DNA of 64,000 nt, taken from contig CAKTPV010000003.1 in the NCBI GenBank assembly GCA_934591815.1, positions 51,625-115,624 on the forward strand. Reading direction: 5' to 3'. The first letter of the stretch is position 1, and the number at the start of each line of letters is the position of its first letter. Source of the stretch: an uncultured Oscillospiraceae bacterium. GTDB taxonomy: Bacteria > Bacillota > Clostridia > Oscillospirales > Oscillospiraceae. Positions 1-8,788 of this stretch are shown here, one piece after another. Made by a program: the position numbers and the translations under genes. Under the pieces are notes generated by a model. It had not been told where the DNA came from. It saw only the letters and a program-made list of their open reading frames with translations, and did not search any database.

Positions 1-1171
1 CGCCGCCGATGACCCACGCGATGATGCCGATCCAGTTGATACCGCGCACGGGAGACCAGTTCTCCTTCTTGGCCTTGCAGATGACCCAGTAGTCGCAGAT
101 GACAACGCCCATGATGGGAGGCACCACCGCGCCCAGAATGCTGATATAGGTGTTCAGGAAATCCGCCAGACCTGCAATGGCCATGAGAACGCCCAGCATA
201 CCACAGATCATGGTGACCAGAGGGCGCTTGCTGTCCTTCACAGAGAACATCTTGCAGGCAGCCAAGCCGGACATATAGGCGTTGCCAGTGTTGGTGGTCC
301 ATGTGGCAAGAATCAGCACCAGCATAGCTACGATAGGTAGCCCCAAGCCGGCAAACATGGCAGTAACATCAAAGTTACCTGTACCCACAGCCATAATGGC
401 GCCCACCATAATCATCAGCAGGGCAGCCGGCATAACGCCGAGGGCGGTTGCCTTGACCACATCGCCGCGGGTCCTGCAGTAGCGGGTATAGTCAGCGTTA
501 CAGGTGGCACCCAAGGCAAACAAGCCGATAACGGTGGAGATTGCCGCAGGCAGGGGCATTAGATTTTCTGTCACCGCAGAGGTGATGTTGTTCCAGCCCG
601 CGGCGTTGATGGAGTGAATGCCGCCGTAGGCGCACAGAATGACCAGCAGCGGGACGGCAATGTAGTTCAGTACAGCCATCCACTTCACGCCGTAAACGGC
701 GGTGATGAACATTACCACGCCCCAAATGACGCAGCTGAGCCAGAAGGGGAATTCTGCGCCGAATTGCAGCAACAGTGTATTGAACGCCAGCGCACAGGTA
801 GCGGTCTGCACAGCGAACCAACCTGCCTCGCAGATGAAGATAACCAGCGCCATGGTGAAGTTGGCGCCTGTCATACCGAAGGCTCTGGTGGAACACATAG
901 TGGCGTTCAGACCGGTGTCAGAGCCGACAATGCCGCCTAGTATCATCATAATGCAGCATACGGCAAAGCCGATGAGGGTAGCCCAGAAGATGGAGCCCAT
1001 GGTCAGCGCTCCGCCGAAGATGCCGCCGACCATCAGCATGGGGATACAGATCATGGTGCCCACCCAGATGAAAGCAATGCTCCACCAGGAGCGCTTTTCG
1101 TTGGGTTGGATCTGGGATAAGCCCTTATCCTCCTGCTTGGTTTCTGTTACAGTCGTCTTGTTTTCTTCCAT
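1..1171 (-). CDS. cytosine/purine permease, NCS1 family (CodB-like), 3' end outside window
   Basis: Sodium- or proton-coupled inner-membrane importer of a nucleobase or hydantoin-like ring, by family. Reading from the ATG at 1171, about 390 codons are present. There is a short polar N-terminus, then successive hydrophobic segments with small-residue helices, and the NCS1-typical motif NADYTRYCR near residue 230. A GGAGAGGAG ribosome site sits just upstream of the ATG. It follows the DUF917 gene on the same strand, so the two may share a transcript, although a perfect 15-bp hairpin lies between them. The PucR-type regulator further upstream is typical for purine or allantoin use. Substrate cannot be read from the sequence. 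The C-terminus runs off the left edge of the window. Confidence 0.9.
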   Translation of the reverse strand, partial: MEENKTTVTETKQEDKGLSQIQPNEKRSWWSIAFIWVGTMICIPMLMVGGIFGGALTMGSIFWATLIGFAVCCIMMILGGIVGSDTGLNATMCSTRAFGMTGANFTMALVIFICEAGWFAVQTATCALAFNTLLLQFGAEFPFWLSCVIWGVVMFITAVYGVKWMAVLNYIAVPLLVILCAYGGIHSINAAGWNNITSAVTENLMPLPAAISTVIGLFALGATCNADYTRYCRTRGDVVKATALGVMPAALLMIMVGAIMAVGTGNFDVTAMFAGLGLPIVAMLVLILATWTTNTGNAYMSGLAACKMFSVKDSKRPLVTMICGMLGVLMAIAGLADFLNTYISILGAVVPPIMGVVICDYWVICKAKKENWSPVRGINWIGIIAWVIGG

Positions 1172-1230
1172 GTTGTTATTCTCCTCTCCGAAATAATCTT
1201 GGATGGGGAATGCGAATGGTCACCAAAGCA

Positions 1231-1265
1231 CCGAGAGGGACAGGGACGAGCCCTGTCCCTCTCGG
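1231..1265 (-). terminator. 15-bp perfect hairpin between DUF917 gene and permease gene
   Basis: Arms at 1231-1245 and 1251-1265 are perfectly complementary with a 5-nt loop. On the minus strand the stem is followed by TGCTTTGG, not a real U-tract. It may be a weak terminator or a processing site that lowers permease expression relative to the DUF917 gene. Its core GGGACAG/CTGTCC is shared with the hairpins at 17711 and 57001. Confidence 0.55.
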
Positions 1266-1289
1266 AGATATATGGTAATGCGGTCAACT

Positions 1290-2399
1290 TTACTTGGTGA
1301 ACGGGATGTTGCCGCCCTCATAGCCGACATTGGACAGGAAGGGCTTCCAAACGTCAAACATATTGGGATTCTTCCACCATGCATCGGGAGCCTTGATGGC
1401 ACCCAGGCAGATCTCCATACCCTCTGTGATATCGGCGTTGGTCAGAGGCTCGCCAGTAGCGGCGTTGTAGTAGCAGGTGATATCAGGCACCGTCATAATA
1501 GGCTTACCCTCATGTTCCACCAGCAGGTTCTCATTCTGGAAGTAGATGATCCACTGGCCGTCCGCGCCTTCAACGTACACCTTGCCGTAGTCAAAGCCCT
1601 TGGCCTGCAGATTCTCCTGCTTGACGACCTTGCCGCGCGTCAGGAAACGGCATTCAATCCCGGCCTGTGCAAGTGCCTCAAAGGCGTTAGAGCCATCCTT
1701 TGCACACCTGCGCAGCTCATGACCGATCTTCTCACACAAGGTCACAGTGCCGCAGGGCAGGGACTCCTCGATGTCACTCTTCCGAACCATCCAACCGGAG
1801 AGACCGGCGATCTGACCAAAGGCGGTGCAGATCCAGCGTCCGATCTCCTCACCCATGGGCGCGTCCTTGGCGTCATTCAGTTCGATGGTAACCTTGTTGT
1901 TTTTGCCGTCAGCCATCGCCAAAGGAGATGTATCCAGCCCGTTGATATGCAGCAGCAGGGTGTCCAGTGCAGGCACCGCCCGGCCCGCGCCGTCACAGTC
2001 GATAAAGGGAATGTCGTTGAGCAGAGAGATCAGCATGGGGCAGAAGGTGTTAAAGCCGCCCAGCTCCACCGGAACAGAGTATTCCAGCTTACGGGGAGGA
2101 TCCATCTTGGCACCCATTTCCTTCAATGCATTGAAGGCGTTGACCGCATACTGCGAGAAGTCGACATTTTTCAGCACGGTGGGCGCACCCATACCGGCGG
2201 TAACAGCGCCGTAAGCCTCCGGATCCATGTCGCAGGTTTCCAAAAGCGTCAGCTCCACCGGCTTTTCCGGATGGAGCTTCTTGTAGGTGTCCAGCAGATC
2301 TGTGCCACCTACCATGGCACCACCGCCGCCGCCGCCCATTAAGGTCGCGCCCCAAATGACATCAATGAGCTGTTCTTCCTTTAGAATTCGCTTTGCCAT
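1290..2399 (-). CDS. DUF917 family protein (S-methyl-thiohydantoin desulfurase-like domains)
   Basis: A 369-residue soluble protein of the DUF917 family (Pfam S-Me-THD domains). The N-terminal glycine-rich stretch WGATLMGGGGGGAMVGG (about residues 16-32) is the family hallmark. Family members sit next to hydantoinases and nucleobase permeases and are thought to act on hydantoin-type rings. Here the neighbours are a CodB-like permease downstream and a PucR regulator upstream, which fits purine, allantoin or hydantoin use. A near-consensus promoter reads toward it from 2481-2453. The AACGGAGGAACACGAC region before the ATG gives the ribosome site. Precise reaction unknown. Confidence 0.85.
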   Translation of the reverse strand: MAKRILKEEQLIDVIWGATLMGGGGGGAMVGGTDLLDTYKKLHPEKPVELTLLETCDMDPEAYGAVTAGMGAPTVLKNVDFSQYAVNAFNALKEMGAKMDPPRKLEYSVPVELGGFNTFCPMLISLLNDIPFIDCDGAGRAVPALDTLLLHINGLDTSPLAMADGKNNKVTIELNDAKDAPMGEEIGRWICTAFGQIAGLSGWMVRKSDIEESLPCGTVTLCEKIGHELRRCAKDGSNAFEALAQAGIECRFLTRGKVVKQENLQAKGFDYGKVYVEGADGQWIIYFQNENLLVEHEGKPIMTVPDITCYYNAATGEPLTNADITEGMEICLGAIKAPDAWWKNPNMFDVWKPFLSNVGYEGGNIPFTK

Positions 2400-2452
2400 G
2401 TCGTGTTCCTCCGTTTTTATTTTTTTGAGAACGATATCCGTCCTGTAATAAG

Positions 2453-2481
2453 ATTATATTGATTCTGCCTTCGGAGGTCAT
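2453..2481 (-). promoter_or_regulatory. sigma-A promoter for DUF917-permease unit
   Basis: Read on the minus strand: ATGACC (2481-2476), 17-bp spacer, TATAAT (2458-2453). It lies between the pucR terminator and the DUF917 start, so the DUF917/permease unit is transcribed separately from pucR. Confidence 0.6.
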
Positions 2482-2524
2482 CGGGTGGCAAACCAAGGAT
2501 TCTCCCGTTTTGTTGGCCGCGAAA

Positions 2525-2558
2525 ACAAAGAGAGACCGCATATGAAGTCTCTCTTTGT
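2525..2558 (-). terminator. intrinsic terminator of the pucR gene
   Basis: Perfect 12-bp inverted repeat (2525-2536 and 2547-2558, 10-nt loop). On the minus strand it is followed by TTTTC. It lies about 30 bp after the pucR stop codon. Confidence 0.75.
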
Positions 2559-2589
2559 GGAGTTTGCTCAATTGGATTGTGGAAAACGA

Positions 2590-4200
2590 CTAAAGCTCCT
2601 TTAGGATGCGATAGACCGTCGCCGCCTCATATACGGCGAGGGTCGCGGGCATTTGCACCAGATCACACCGCAAAACACTCCGTATCTTATTAAGCCGGTA
2701 GTGTACGGTATTCTTGTGAATATATAACAGCTCCCCTGTGCTTTGCGTATTAGATTCTGCGTCCAAAAGATAGGTACATAGCGTTTCTATCAGAATGTCC
2801 CCGTCTGCGGTATCCTTAAGTTTTCGGATCGGCAGCAGACAGCCCGTTACCGCTTCTTCGCCTCGCTTCACGTAGTCGATGCATGATTGCACATAGCGCA
2901 AATCGCTGTCTGAATAGATCTTACGCCGCGGATACACAGCACAGAGCTCTGCAAAGCAGCGTATCATCCGGTTATATGCATCGCGGGCTTGCGAGGTGTT
3001 CTCAAGATCATCGAAGACGCAGCCGTGCGCAGCATATCCTTTCTTTTCAAGTAGTGAAACAAAGTGCTCGCCCAGCTCACGCATGTTTTCCTCGAACAGC
3101 ATCCCGTCAGTCAAGGCAACAATAGAGGCACCATAGCTATCCACAATGACAACCTTATGATGATCCTGTAGATATACCTTCAGCTTTAGGATAATGTCCA
3201 GCTTTTGGCTGGCCGTCAATTCCTGACTGGTCTGGATATCCGAAACCTGTAAGACCCACATAGTATTGACGGTGCCTATGGAAATGCACATCTGCTGCGC
3301 CAACCTTCTCATTTTAGCGGGGTCATCCGTTAATATGGCCTCGATCAACGCATCTGTGCCATCGTAGCAGGTGCCTTTGTCCCAGATGTTCAAAAATAGT
3401 GCCACCACATCCACGGCCTGCCGCAGCTTCTCATCCTCCATATAGTCAAACTCGTCCATCACCAACAGGTGCATCCCGCGATGTGTTTTGGACAGAACTG
3501 GAACATCCCAAAGCTTGAAGCATCTCCCGTCCAGCTTCATCGTTGTCATCTGCCGGGTTGTTGGCTCTCGCCGCTGCCGCAATGCTTGCAGCAGAGCATG
3601 GAAGTCCCATTGATTAGAAACCGGCCATGCTGCTGCGCCGCGCCGATCCAAATACCGGTTCGTCAGCAGCAGTGTGCAGTGCAAGCGGTCAGAAAGCAGC
3701 CGCAGGGCGGTGTTAATATTTCTCTGCTGCGGCTCCAGAAGGGCAATGCTGTTCATCAGCTCGGTGGCATAATAATTTCCGTGCATCCGTCGGTTGTGAA
3801 TATATTCCACCACATCTGTTATTACATCAGAATACCGAAAGTCCATGCGTCCAAAGGGCATGGCAATCAGCGGGAGGTTAATCTCATCCGCAACAGCGAT
3901 CAGTGCCTCATCAATCCGAGGGATGAAGACCCCAACATAAAACAGGACAAGCCCTGCTGCGCCCATGCTTCGCAAGTGCCGCAAAACACTGCACTGGCGG
4001 GCAACGTCATCTTTAATGGTCACAAGAGCAGATATGATCAGCTCATTTCCGATAATTAGCTCGTTGGACAACAGTTTTGTTTCCGGCCACTCCAGTACAC
4101 TGACAGAGGACACCGCGCGATCTGTTCCTTTTGCTCCGGCAATCAACTGTGCTTCACGCAGCGTGGGAAGTTTCAGGCAATCCGCAACGGTCACGTTCAT
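2590..4200 (-). CDS. PucR family transcriptional regulator
   Basis: Cytoplasmic regulator of 536 residues. The N-terminus (MNVTVADCLKLPTLREA, about residues 1-120) matches the PucR-like N-terminal sensor domain of purine-catabolism regulators. A GGDEF-like middle region follows. The C-terminus (residues about 480-530, with NTQSTGELLYIHKNTVHYRL) is the PucR/CdaR-type helix-turn-helix. An upstream in-frame ATG at 4242 exists, but the ATG at 4200 has a good GAGAGGAGAT ribosome site 6-7 nt before it and matches the family start. It probably senses a purine or ring metabolite and controls the DUF917/permease genes downstream. Confidence 0.88.
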   Translation of the reverse strand: MNVTVADCLKLPTLREAQLIAGAKGTDRAVSSVSVLEWPETKLLSNELIIGNELIISALVTIKDDVARQCSVLRHLRSMGAAGLVLFYVGVFIPRIDEALIAVADEINLPLIAMPFGRMDFRYSDVITDVVEYIHNRRMHGNYYATELMNSIALLEPQQRNINTALRLLSDRLHCTLLLTNRYLDRRGAAAWPVSNQWDFHALLQALRQRREPTTRQMTTMKLDGRCFKLWDVPVLSKTHRGMHLLVMDEFDYMEDEKLRQAVDVVALFLNIWDKGTCYDGTDALIEAILTDDPAKMRRLAQQMCISIGTVNTMWVLQVSDIQTSQELTASQKLDIILKLKVYLQDHHKVVIVDSYGASIVALTDGMLFEENMRELGEHFVSLLEKKGYAAHGCVFDDLENTSQARDAYNRMIRCFAELCAVYPRRKIYSDSDLRYVQSCIDYVKRGEEAVTGCLLPIRKLKDTADGDILIETLCTYLLDAESNTQSTGELLYIHKNTVHYRLNKIRSVLRCDLVQMPATLAVYEAATVYRILKEL

Positions 4201-5050
4201 AGGATATCTCCTCTCGGCGGGACACTTACCAACAATCGACACTTTTTCATTTTCATAGTACCAAAGTTTCTGCTGACGGGCAATGGATTTCTGTACAATT
4301 TCTGGCCGTTTTTGTTGTTTGTGCAGCTAAAAAGCGCGTCAAAGGGCATCGTTGCTTCCGGACAATGACTGTGCAGATGCGAGGCGTTTCTCTCGTAGAA
4401 TCGTGCCGGATACAACGCGGGAGCCGGAATCGCCGATAGGTTCTCCACATTTTGATACGAATTGAAAAACAAGCAGAATCAGTAGACAAAATGCCCACAG
4501 ATCCTGCCTGCTTTTAATGTGAATTCGGAGTCCGTCAATGGCACTTCAGAAAACTATCTTTTGTCACACCCACCAAAGCTTATGGTTTCACAGTACCCGT
4601 ATGAGGTGTATGTATCGCTGCCAGCAGCAAATAGCTGACAACACGGCATGAGCGCAATGCCCTCAAACCGGCATTAAAACGGATGCGGCTGCGGATTCAT
4701 TGTGCTCGGTATGTATTACCCCAAGAAGAGAAGCGTAAGGTAAAACTATAGGAAATGACCGCATATTCATCATAGTCACTAAAGACAAAAGATGCAGGGA
4801 CGAGTGCTGATAGCTCTCGTCACTGCATCTTTTGCTTCGTGGTCTGGCTCCGGTATAGTCCATGTTGAATATATGCGAGCGTTGTCTCAGGCAAATGATA
4901 AGACATGCACTTCTTGTCTGCAAACAGTGTTCGCAGCGCAAAAGGCGTTGGCACTTTTTCGTTTCCGCAACCGGTGTGTGCGCTGAAATGTCCACTCGCA
5001 GCGAAGGCCTTTTCTATTTGTAGATCGCATCAGACACGGTGAAAGCCCTC
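4201..5050. other. 850-bp stretch without a convincing gene
   Basis: Open frames here are short, have no ribosome site and show no recognisable protein. The only clear structure is the hairpin at 4787-4833. The right-hand part of 4201-4260 carries the pucR 5' region. Confidence 0.6.
4787..4833. terminator. 18-bp bidirectional hairpin
   Basis: Arms 4787-4804 and 4816-4833 pair with one mismatch and an 11-nt loop. The stem ends in AAAA/TTTT on both sides, so it can terminate in either direction. It may terminate leftward transcripts coming from 5051-5605. Confidence 0.6.
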
Positions 5051-5605
5051 TTACCTTGGCGCCGTGCAATGCGGATAGTCCCGCAGCCGTCCGGCGTACA
5101 GCCGGGTGTGGGGCAGCTTCAGGAAGTGGATGGGCTGGACGATACGGGCGCGCAGCTCACCCGCGCCGCGCACCTCCGCGTGCAGCAGCATATCCTCCAC
5201 AAATTCCGAGCAGTAGTAGCGGTTCGACCGCTTCCAGAGGATGTGGAAATACGCCAGGAGCAGGCCGCCCAAATTATAGGAAAACTGCTTCCGCCGCGCC
5301 CACATGGCCTCCAGCGTCGCCTCCAGCGCCGCGTACCGCTCCTCGGTGATCTCCACCGCAAGGATGATGGCGGTGGTGTCGGAGAAGCGGCGAAACGTCC
5401 CTGCGTGGGGGGATTCGATGACGAAGCCGCCCCAAAAGGGGTTATAGGGGTGCCTGCGCCCGAAGGAATACATCCTCGTCAGATCCTGGGACAGACTGAG
5501 GGAGGCGTGGTTGTACTCCGCGCCGGTGATCCGCTTCAGAATACGGGACAGCATCGTACCCGTTTGTGTGATGACGATAAAAATCTGCTTGTGCGTTCCG
5601 TTCAT
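5051..5605 (-). CDS. YiiX/YebB-like permuted papain-fold hydrolase (hypothetical)
   Basis: A 184-residue protein without signal peptide. A conserved His in the N-terminal part (EYNHASLSLS) and a Cys in the C-terminal part (NRYYCSEFVEDMLL) form the usual pair of catalytic residues of permuted NlpC/P60-like (YiiX/YebB-type) enzymes. Such enzymes cleave amide or acyl bonds, but no substrate can be assigned. The ATG at 5605 is preferred over 5620 because AAGGAG lies immediately upstream of it. It is divergent from the secreted protein gene at 5900. Confidence 0.6.
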   Translation of the reverse strand: MNGTHKQIFIVITQTGTMLSRILKRITGAEYNHASLSLSQDLTRMYSFGRRHPYNPFWGGFVIESPHAGTFRRFSDTTAIILAVEITEERYAALEATLEAMWARRKQFSYNLGGLLLAYFHILWKRSNRYYCSEFVEDMLLHAEVRGAGELRARIVQPIHFLKLPHTRLYAGRLRDYPHCTAPR

Positions 5606-5776
5606 AAGGCTCCTTCGCATACCGGACGGCCTGTGCGCCGCCGCGATGTGTGGGTCATTTGCGGCTCTTTCCGACGGCTCTCCCGGCAGAAAGGTGCGTC
5701 TATCTTATCAATCACAGCGATGGATGTCAAGGCGGTTCTATGTCAAGGCCGCCTTGAAAAGTGGCGGCATACCGAC

Positions 5777-5796
5777 TTTGTGACAGTTTTGTGACA
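5777..5796. promoter_or_regulatory. 11-bp-periodic direct repeat, OmpR-family response-regulator box
   Basis: TTTGTGACA occurs at 5777-5785 and again at 5788-5796, an 11-bp period. On the other strand this reads TGTCAC-N5-TGTCAC, the layout of PhoB/OmpR-type sites. It lies about 100 bp upstream of the secreted protein gene that precedes an OmpR-type two-component operon, so it may be the binding site of that regulator. Confidence 0.5.
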
Positions 5797-5800
5797 CTTT

Positions 5801-5818
5801 CCCCGCACTTTTGCGGGG
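5801..5818 (+). other. 7-bp GC-rich hairpin upstream of secreted protein gene
   Basis: CCCCGCA CTTT TGCGGGG forms a small hairpin. It is followed by a short dyad GAAGTC AGA GACTTC and a TATGAT (5840-5845) that can serve as -10. No good -35 is present, which fits activator dependence. Confidence 0.4.
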
Positions 5819-5899
5819 GAAGTCAGAGACTTCTTCTGATATGATACAGACAAGGTTGATACACGACCTGAATATTTCAAAGAAGGAGCGTAACATACC

Positions 5900-6637
5900 A
5901 TGAAAAAGAAAACAGTTTGGAGCCTTTTGCTGGCACTGGCAATGACGGTTACAGCCATCGGAGCATCGACTGCGGCATTTGCCGCTGCGCCCAATCAGGC
6001 AGAGCCGCAGACCCTCATCGCTACCGAAAACGAGGATGCCATCTGGGATCAGATCGAGGCACTGGAGGAAAAAAGCGATGCCGTATTCCAGAGAAATGAA
6101 GCACTGTGGGACAAGGTAGACGAGGCCTGCAATGCCCTGCCTGATGACTACGATTTCGAGAACTTTGACGAGGCAGCGTTCATCCGCAACATGACTGCGC
6201 TGACGGAGGCGGAGAAGGAAACCCTTCTGAATGACATCAAGGAGCTGAACGAGCTGGACGCCCAGATGGAGAAGCTGTATGGACAGCTGCCCGCCTGCGA
6301 CAATATGCCGCTTTACGAGAAGGCACTGGAAAAGGCCGATCCCAAGGTGCTGGACGAGATCGACACGCTGGAGCAGGAGTATGACCGCCTCTGCGAGAAG
6401 AACGCCGATCTGTGGGACAAGGTGGACGAGGCTTACTTCAACCTGCCGGACGACTACGACTTCGACAACTACGATGAGGCCGCCTTCATCCGCAGCCTGA
6501 GCTTCCTGACCGACGCGGAAAAGGACGCGCTGATCGCCGACTACAACCGTCTGGTAGAGCTTGATAACCAGCTGTGCAAGCTGTACGACACCATTTGGGG
6601 CGATACCGGCTGCGAAAGCGGCATCTGCCCCTTTTGA
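5900..6637 (+). CDS. secreted acidic helical protein with two internal repeats
   Basis: A 245-residue protein with a classic signal peptide (MKKK, hydrophobic core, cleavage near AFA-A at residue about 30). The mature part is acidic, predicted helical, and built from two repeats. The unit contains LWDKVDEA, then LPDDYDF, then DEAAFIR, and starts near residues 74 and 172. No database family is recognised. A strong AAGGAG precedes the ATG. It sits directly upstream of the response regulator gene, whose promoter overlaps its stop codon. It may be an extracellular sensor partner or a target of that two-component system (inference). Confidence 0.8.
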   Translation: MKKKTVWSLLLALAMTVTAIGASTAAFAAAPNQAEPQTLIATENEDAIWDQIEALEEKSDAVFQRNEALWDKVDEACNALPDDYDFENFDEAAFIRNMTALTEAEKETLLNDIKELNELDAQMEKLYGQLPACDNMPLYEKALEKADPKVLDEIDTLEQEYDRLCEKNADLWDKVDEAYFNLPDDYDFDNYDEAAFIRSLSFLTDAEKDALIADYNRLVELDNQLCKLYDTIWGDTGCESGICPF

Positions 6638-6662
6638 CGGCAAAGAGTTTTTCTGATATGAT
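6634..6662 (+). promoter_or_regulatory. sigma-A promoter of the two-component operon
   Basis: TTGACG (6634-6639), 17-bp spacer, TATGAT (6657-6662). The -35 overlaps the stop codon of the preceding gene. The same TTCTGATATGATA string occurs at the -10 before the gene at 5900, suggesting shared control. Confidence 0.75.
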
Positions 6663-6728
6663 TAACTAAATACGACGCCGATGCTGCGCCTGTGCGCAGC
6701 ATTTGGCGCTGCTTTCTAGGAGGTCACC

Positions 6729-7430
6729 ATGGGACATTCCATCTATTTGGCGGACGATGAAAAGAGCATCCGGGAACTGCTCCATAGCTTCCTCGCAAGC
6801 GACGGATATACCGTGCGCTCCTTTGAAAGCGGTGACGCGCTGCTGGAGGCATTCCGTCAGGAGCCTGCGGAGCTGGTCATACTGGACATTATGATGCCCG
6901 GCACGGACGGCCTTACCGTGTGCCGGGAGCTTCGCTCTGTTTCCGATATTCCCATCATCCTTCTTACGGCCAAGGACAGCGAGCTGGACTACGTTATGGG
7001 CATCAGTCAGGGCAGTGACGATTACCTCACCAAGCCCTTTCGCCCCACCATACTGCTCATGAAGGTGAGAGCCCTGCTGCGCCGGGTGGAGATGGACAGG
7101 GGGAAAACAGCGGCGGCAGTAGATGAATTGCGCTATGGAGATCTCCGCTATTCCGCTACGGAAAATGCCGTCCTTTGCGGGAATACACCTGTTGCACTGA
7201 CCCAAACCGAGCTGCGGCTGCTCAGCTATATGCTGAAGCAGCCGGAAAAGGCCTATTCCCGCGAGGAGCTGCTTAACGCAGTATGGGGCTTCGACTCGGA
7301 GGTGGAGACCCGCGTGACCGATGAAACACTGCGCCGTATCCGAAAAAAGCTGCTGCAAGCAGGCAGCACTGTCAGCGTAAGCACCATCTGGGGCTTTGGG
7401 TATAAGCTGAAGGAGGCGGAGCGCACATGA
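6729..7430 (+). CDS. OmpR/PhoB-family response regulator
   Basis: A 233-residue cytoplasmic transcription factor. The receiver domain occupies residues 1-120 with acidic pocket D9-D10, phospho-acceptor D53 (VILDIMMPG) and the conserved Lys in YLTKPF. The winged-helix domain follows (about 135-230, ending WGFGYKL). Ribosome site CTAGGAGGT. Its stop codon overlaps the ATG of the kinase gene by 4 nt, so the pair is translationally coupled. Confidence 0.93.
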   Translation: MGHSIYLADDEKSIRELLHSFLASDGYTVRSFESGDALLEAFRQEPAELVILDIMMPGTDGLTVCRELRSVSDIPIILLTAKDSELDYVMGISQGSDDYLTKPFRPTILLMKVRALLRRVEMDRGKTAAAVDELRYGDLRYSATENAVLCGNTPVALTQTELRLLSYMLKQPEKAYSREELLNAVWGFDSEVETRVTDETLRRIRKKLLQAGSTVSVSTIWGFGYKLKEAERT

Positions 7431-8650
7431 AAAACATCAAGCTGCGGATCGTGTATCTGATCCTCGGTGCGGCACTGCTGCTCTTTGCCCTTTTCATGCT
7501 GGCGGTGAACGTAGTGATCCCCGCCCACTTTGTAAGCGAGGCGGAAAAGGCGCTGCGCAACGAGGCGCAGTATGAGAATCGCACCATTCCTTACACCTAT
7601 GAGGGCGAGGTGTATGATGACGATTGGGACGACGGGGCGGAGGAGCATTTCTTCACGCCCAGCATTGTGTTTCTTGAGCTGGAGAACGGCTACCAGCCCA
7701 ACACATGGAGCCAGGACACCTATCGGCTGGAGAAAAAGCTGCTGGCGTATTGCAGTGAACGGTCTGTTGCGCCCAATCGATGTCACGACTTCAAGGCAGA
7801 CAAGCACCGCCTGATCTTCATGCCCGTGCAGGAGGACTACGGCAATTCGGAAAAACCGTATTCCTATATCATGTACATAGATATCGGGCCCATCACCCGC
7901 TATATCGTGACGCTGAACTGGGCGTTCTTTGGGGTGCTGCTGGCAATCTCCTCCGTCATGTGCCTGCTGGGCTTCCGGTTCGGCCGGGACATCGAAAAGG
8001 AGGCGGAGCGGCAGCAGACCTTCTTCCAAAACGCATCCCACGAGCTGAAAACGCCGCTTATGGCGATACAGGGCTATGCGGAGGGCATACAGGCGGGCGT
8101 GATGGACACAGGCAGCGCGGCGGAGGTGATTTTGGCGGAGAGCGACCGCATGACGGGGCTGGTGGACGAGCTTCTGGACATCTCAAAAATCGATATGGGG
8201 CGGCAGCCGCTTACCCTTTCCGAAACGGATATTCGGGAGCTGCTCTACGACAGCATACGCGCCGTGGAGCCGGCAGCCGCTGCCAGCGGCATTACCATCG
8301 CGCCGGACTTCCCTGAAGAACCCATCATGGTCAAATGCGATGACACGCAGATGCGCAGGGCGGTCACGAATATCCTGACCAACGGATTGCGGTATGCCCA
8401 CAGCCAGCTGTGCCTGACCTGCCGGCCCGACAAACGGAATGTGATAATCCGGATACAGGACGATGGAGATGGCATTGCCGAGGGAGACCTGCCCCACATC
8501 TTTGAGCGCTTCTACATGGGGAAAAGCGGTAAATCCGGCATCGGCCTTGCCTTGACCAAGGAGATCATCCACATGCACAAGGGTACGATCCGTGCCTACA
8601 ACGGGGATAGCGGCGCCGTGTTTGAGATCACGCTCCCGATGGTAAGATAA
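7427..8650 (+). CDS. sensor histidine kinase
   Basis: A 407-residue membrane kinase. TM1 is about residues 7-30, followed by an extracytoplasmic sensor region of about 130 residues rich in Asp/Glu. TM2 is about 158-182. The dimerisation/phospho-acceptor box is NASHELKTPL with His205. The ATPase domain has an N box (NILTNGLRYAH), DDGDGIAEGD and GIGLALTKE. It partners the response regulator just upstream. Its last 100 bases are duplicated at 9583-9684. Confidence 0.93.
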   Translation: MKNIKLRIVYLILGAALLLFALFMLAVNVVIPAHFVSEAEKALRNEAQYENRTIPYTYEGEVYDDDWDDGAEEHFFTPSIVFLELENGYQPNTWSQDTYRLEKKLLAYCSERSVAPNRCHDFKADKHRLIFMPVQEDYGNSEKPYSYIMYIDIGPITRYIVTLNWAFFGVLLAISSVMCLLGFRFGRDIEKEAERQQTFFQNASHELKTPLMAIQGYAEGIQAGVMDTGSAAEVILAESDRMTGLVDELLDISKIDMGRQPLTLSETDIRELLYDSIRAVEPAAAASGITIAPDFPEEPIMVKCDDTQMRRAVTNILTNGLRYAHSQLCLTCRPDKRNVIIRIQDDGDGIAEGDLPHIFERFYMGKSGKSGIGLALTKEIIHMHKGTIRAYNGDSGAVFEITLPMVR

Positions 8651-8680
8651 ATCAGGGCGTTTCGGGTAAGACAGAGAAAG

Positions 8681-8730
8681 GTAAAAGCATTTTGACAGAG
8701 AAATTTAGCCTTGTAAAAGCGTTTTGATAG
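8681..8730. repeat. pair of 18-bp direct repeats, candidate operator
   Basis: GTAAAAGCATTTTGACAG (8681-8698) and GTAAAAGCGTTTTGATAG (8713-8730) differ at two positions and start 32 bp apart, about three helical turns. Each has an AAAAGC-TTTT dyad. They lie upstream of the XRE gene at 8789, so autoregulation is plausible. Confidence 0.5.
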
Positions 8731-8788
8731 ACAGCACTTTTCACATAAGGCATAATCCAGATAAAGTTCATGTTGGGAGGGCAAGCGT

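Noticed and set aside
1203..2342. 379-codon plus-strand frame
   Set aside because: Antisense to the well-supported DUF917 gene and its own translation has no family features.
4663..4995. 110-codon minus-strand frame in the 4.2-5.0 kb gap
   Set aside because: No ribosome site, no family, and it crosses the hairpin at 4787-4833.
8681..8730. Two-unit CRISPR-like repeat
   Set aside because: Only two copies with a 14-bp gap, no further units and no cas genes. An operator is more likely.
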